Shown here: piece by piece, positions 25,138 through 26,378 of the stretch | Numbering within the stretch: position 1 is the first letter of the stretch | How the letters are laid out: each line of letters starts with the position of its first letter | Source: an uncultured Clostridia bacterium | Lineage (GTDB): Bacteria > Bacillota > Clostridia > Acetivibrionales > CALMWN01 | Assembly: GCA_937873555.1 (NCBI GenBank) | Contig: CALMWN010000234.1 | Location: forward strand, 1 to 26,378 | Length of the DNA stretch: 26,378 nucleotides | Reading direction: 5' to 3' | Position numbers and translations under genes: made by a program | Notes under the pieces: generated by a model | Databases searched by the model: none | What the model was told of the DNA's origin: nothing | What the model saw: the letters and a program-made list of their open reading frames with translations, nothing else

Positions 25138-26378
25138 ATGAAAAAGGCGGAAGAAATCGGCGAAATCATGCATGGCCTTTCAAACAAAAACATGCAGGGG
25201 GTTCAGAAAGACAAAACCTCAAAGGTCTATTTTAATGTAGCAAAATTTCCAAAGCTTACTGAAATGCAGCAGGCGACTTTGCTGCTTCCTAAAAGGGTCA
25301 AGAATTATTCGGTTAACGGAAGCAGTGTTAGTATAAACATAGAGGGGCATTTCAAAATGCAGAACTTTGTATACAGGTATTTCGATTTCAGGCCTGTATT
25401 TGATGAACTGGATAATACCAGGAATATCGCAGTAAAGCTTACATTTACCAGTGAAGATACAATCAGGGTGCAGGCAGCGGAAGGTTTCTCGATTCCTGTA
25501 AACGACACCGAAATGATACGTGGTTTTGTGCCCCGGGAAGTTCCAGTGGAGGTATCTGATGAGAACGGGATATTGAGAATATACGGAGGCAAGTTGGAGG
25601 TCATAATTGATAAAGAGCACTGGAACCTTCAGATAGCCGACAAGTGCGGAAAAGGATTCTACAGGCAGTTCGGTAAGGACGAGCGCTCATTCATGCAGCA
25701 TGAAATCTGTCCATTCGGCTTTTTGTACGATGGAAGCACTAATGAAAAATTTGCCTGTGAAGCGGTTTTCTTTGATGAGGATGAACATTTTTACGGCTTT
25801 GGTGAAAAATTCATGAGCCTTGACCGCAAGGGGCACAGCCTCAACCTGTGGAATACAAATGCCCTTGGCACAAACACCGAAAGAGCCTACAAGAACATAC
25901 CATTTTTTATAAGCTCCGGAAATTACGGGGTTTTCTACAACACATCTTCGAAGCTGCAGTGTGATATGGGAAATACATTATATAAGGCGTATTCCGTCAT
26001 GGTCGGGTCGGACAACCTTGATTTCTTCGTAATCCGGGGAGACAGCATGAAGGATATCATCCCAAAATACACAGATATCACTGGAAAACCCAATTTGCCT
26101 CCAAAATGGTCCTTCGGCATCTGGATGAGCAAAATCAGCTACGGTACAAGGGAACAGGTGGAAGCAGTTGCCAGAAGGATGAGGCAGGAACAGATCCCCT
26201 GTGATGTAATCCACATTGATACCGACTGGTTTGATGAGAACTGGATCTGTGACTGGAAATTCTCCGAAAAGAAGTTTCCCAAGGTCAAAGAGATGATTGA
26301 CAGCCTTGCGGATGAAGGATTCAAGATTTCCCTGTGGCAGCTTCCATACATAGAAAGAGGAACGGAGTCTTTTGAAGT
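25138..26378 (+). CDS. GH31 glycosidase, YicI-like alpha-xylosidase type (GH31c), 3' end outside window
   Basis: The open frame runs from ATG 25138, eight bases after GGGAGGAG (25122-25129), to the window edge, 413 codons. A long N-terminal beta domain (about 1-315) is unlike that of GH31a and GH31b. It includes EDEHFYGFGEKF, the substrate-pocket loop seen in many GH31 enzymes. The barrel begins at PPKWSFGIWMSK (Trp324), then IHIDTDWF with Asp361/Asp363, a typical barrel strand of the YicI alpha-xylosidase group, and FKISLWQLPYI. The nucleophile and acid/base lie beyond the window. No signal peptide is visible. It is the third GH31 of the module and a more distant one. Module A has lost its counterpart (8182-8267). 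Confidence 0.88.
   Translation, partial: MKKAEEIGEIMHGLSNKNMQGVQKDKTSKVYFNVAKFPKLTEMQQATLLLPKRVKNYSVNGSSVSINIEGHFKMQNFVYRYFDFRPVFDELDNTRNIAVKLTFTSEDTIRVQAAEGFSIPVNDTEMIRGFVPREVPVEVSDENGILRIYGGKLEVIIDKEHWNLQIADKCGKGFYRQFGKDERSFMQHEICPFGFLYDGSTNEKFACEAVFFDEDEHFYGFGEKFMSLDRKGHSLNLWNTNALGTNTERAYKNIPFFISSGNYGVFYNTSSKLQCDMGNTLYKAYSVMVGSDNLDFFVIRGDSMKDIIPKYTDITGKPNLPPKWSFGIWMSKISYGTREQVEAVARRMRQEQIPCDVIHIDTDWFDENWICDWKFSEKKFPKVKEMIDSLADEGFKISLWQLPYIERGTESFE

Noticed and set aside
1..26378. tRNA or rRNA genes, CRISPR arrays, transposases or phage genes
   Set aside because: None was recognised; the only sizeable repeats are the two paralogous modules.

Overview
The window is from a Gram-positive, Bacillota-type bacterium, most likely a plant-polysaccharide-using Clostridia member; a Paenibacillus-like Bacilli cannot be excluded. 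Evidence is the strong AGGAGG-type ribosome-binding sites, lipoprotein sugar-binding proteins with a clean LFSGC lipobox, a YesM/YesN-type two-component system, and CUT1 sugar ABC transporters that lack their own ATPase. All supported genes are on the plus strand. The theme is uptake and breakdown of alpha-linked (probably alpha-xylosyl or alpha-glucosyl) oligosaccharides. The exact substrate cannot be read from the sequence.

Layout. (1) 1-1697: 3' part of a large GH2-like, clan-A glycosidase. (2) 1727-8302, module A: a relic of the 3' end of a response-regulator gene, a terminator, two ABC permeases, a solute-binding lipoprotein, an intact GH31 glycosidase (GH31a), a GH31b pseudogene with three clean internal deletions, a terminator, and a scar of a third GH31 gene. 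(3) 8408-11486: a Gfo/Idh/MocA oxidoreductase, a second one that is frameshifted and truncated, and a sugar-phosphate isomerase/epimerase with its own terminator. (4) 11756-17496: a Cache-type chemoreceptor, a strong sigma-A promoter, a YesM-type histidine kinase, a YesN/AraC-type response regulator and a second isomerase/epimerase. (5) 17536-26378, module B: another response-regulator 3' relic, a terminator, and a full paralogous copy of module A, with permease, permease, binding protein, GH31a and intact GH31b, then a terminator-like hairpin and a third, YicI-like GH31 gene (GH31c) that runs off the window.

How the parts fit. The binding protein captures an oligosaccharide, and the permeases (with a shared MsmX-like ATPase encoded elsewhere) import it. 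The three GH31 enzymes, which have no signal peptide, trim it inside the cell. The oxidoreductases and epimerases plausibly process the released sugars. YesM/YesN probably senses the sugar and switches on transcription, and the chemoreceptor may couple the same nutrient to motility.

Main discovery. The window holds two diverged copies of one sugar-use module, offset by about 15.6 kb, and module A is being lost by internal deletions that often leave the tips of genes in place. GH31b of module A has lost 700, 195 and 422 bp, yet its remaining 660 bp align to the intact paralogue without any other indel. Both modules are preceded by short relics that read as the C-terminus of a YesN-like regulator, which suggests each once had its own two-component system. 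Two RNA hairpins are kept in both copies at identical positions: one between the binding protein and GH31a, with G-U wobbles preserving pairing, and one between GH31b and GH31c.
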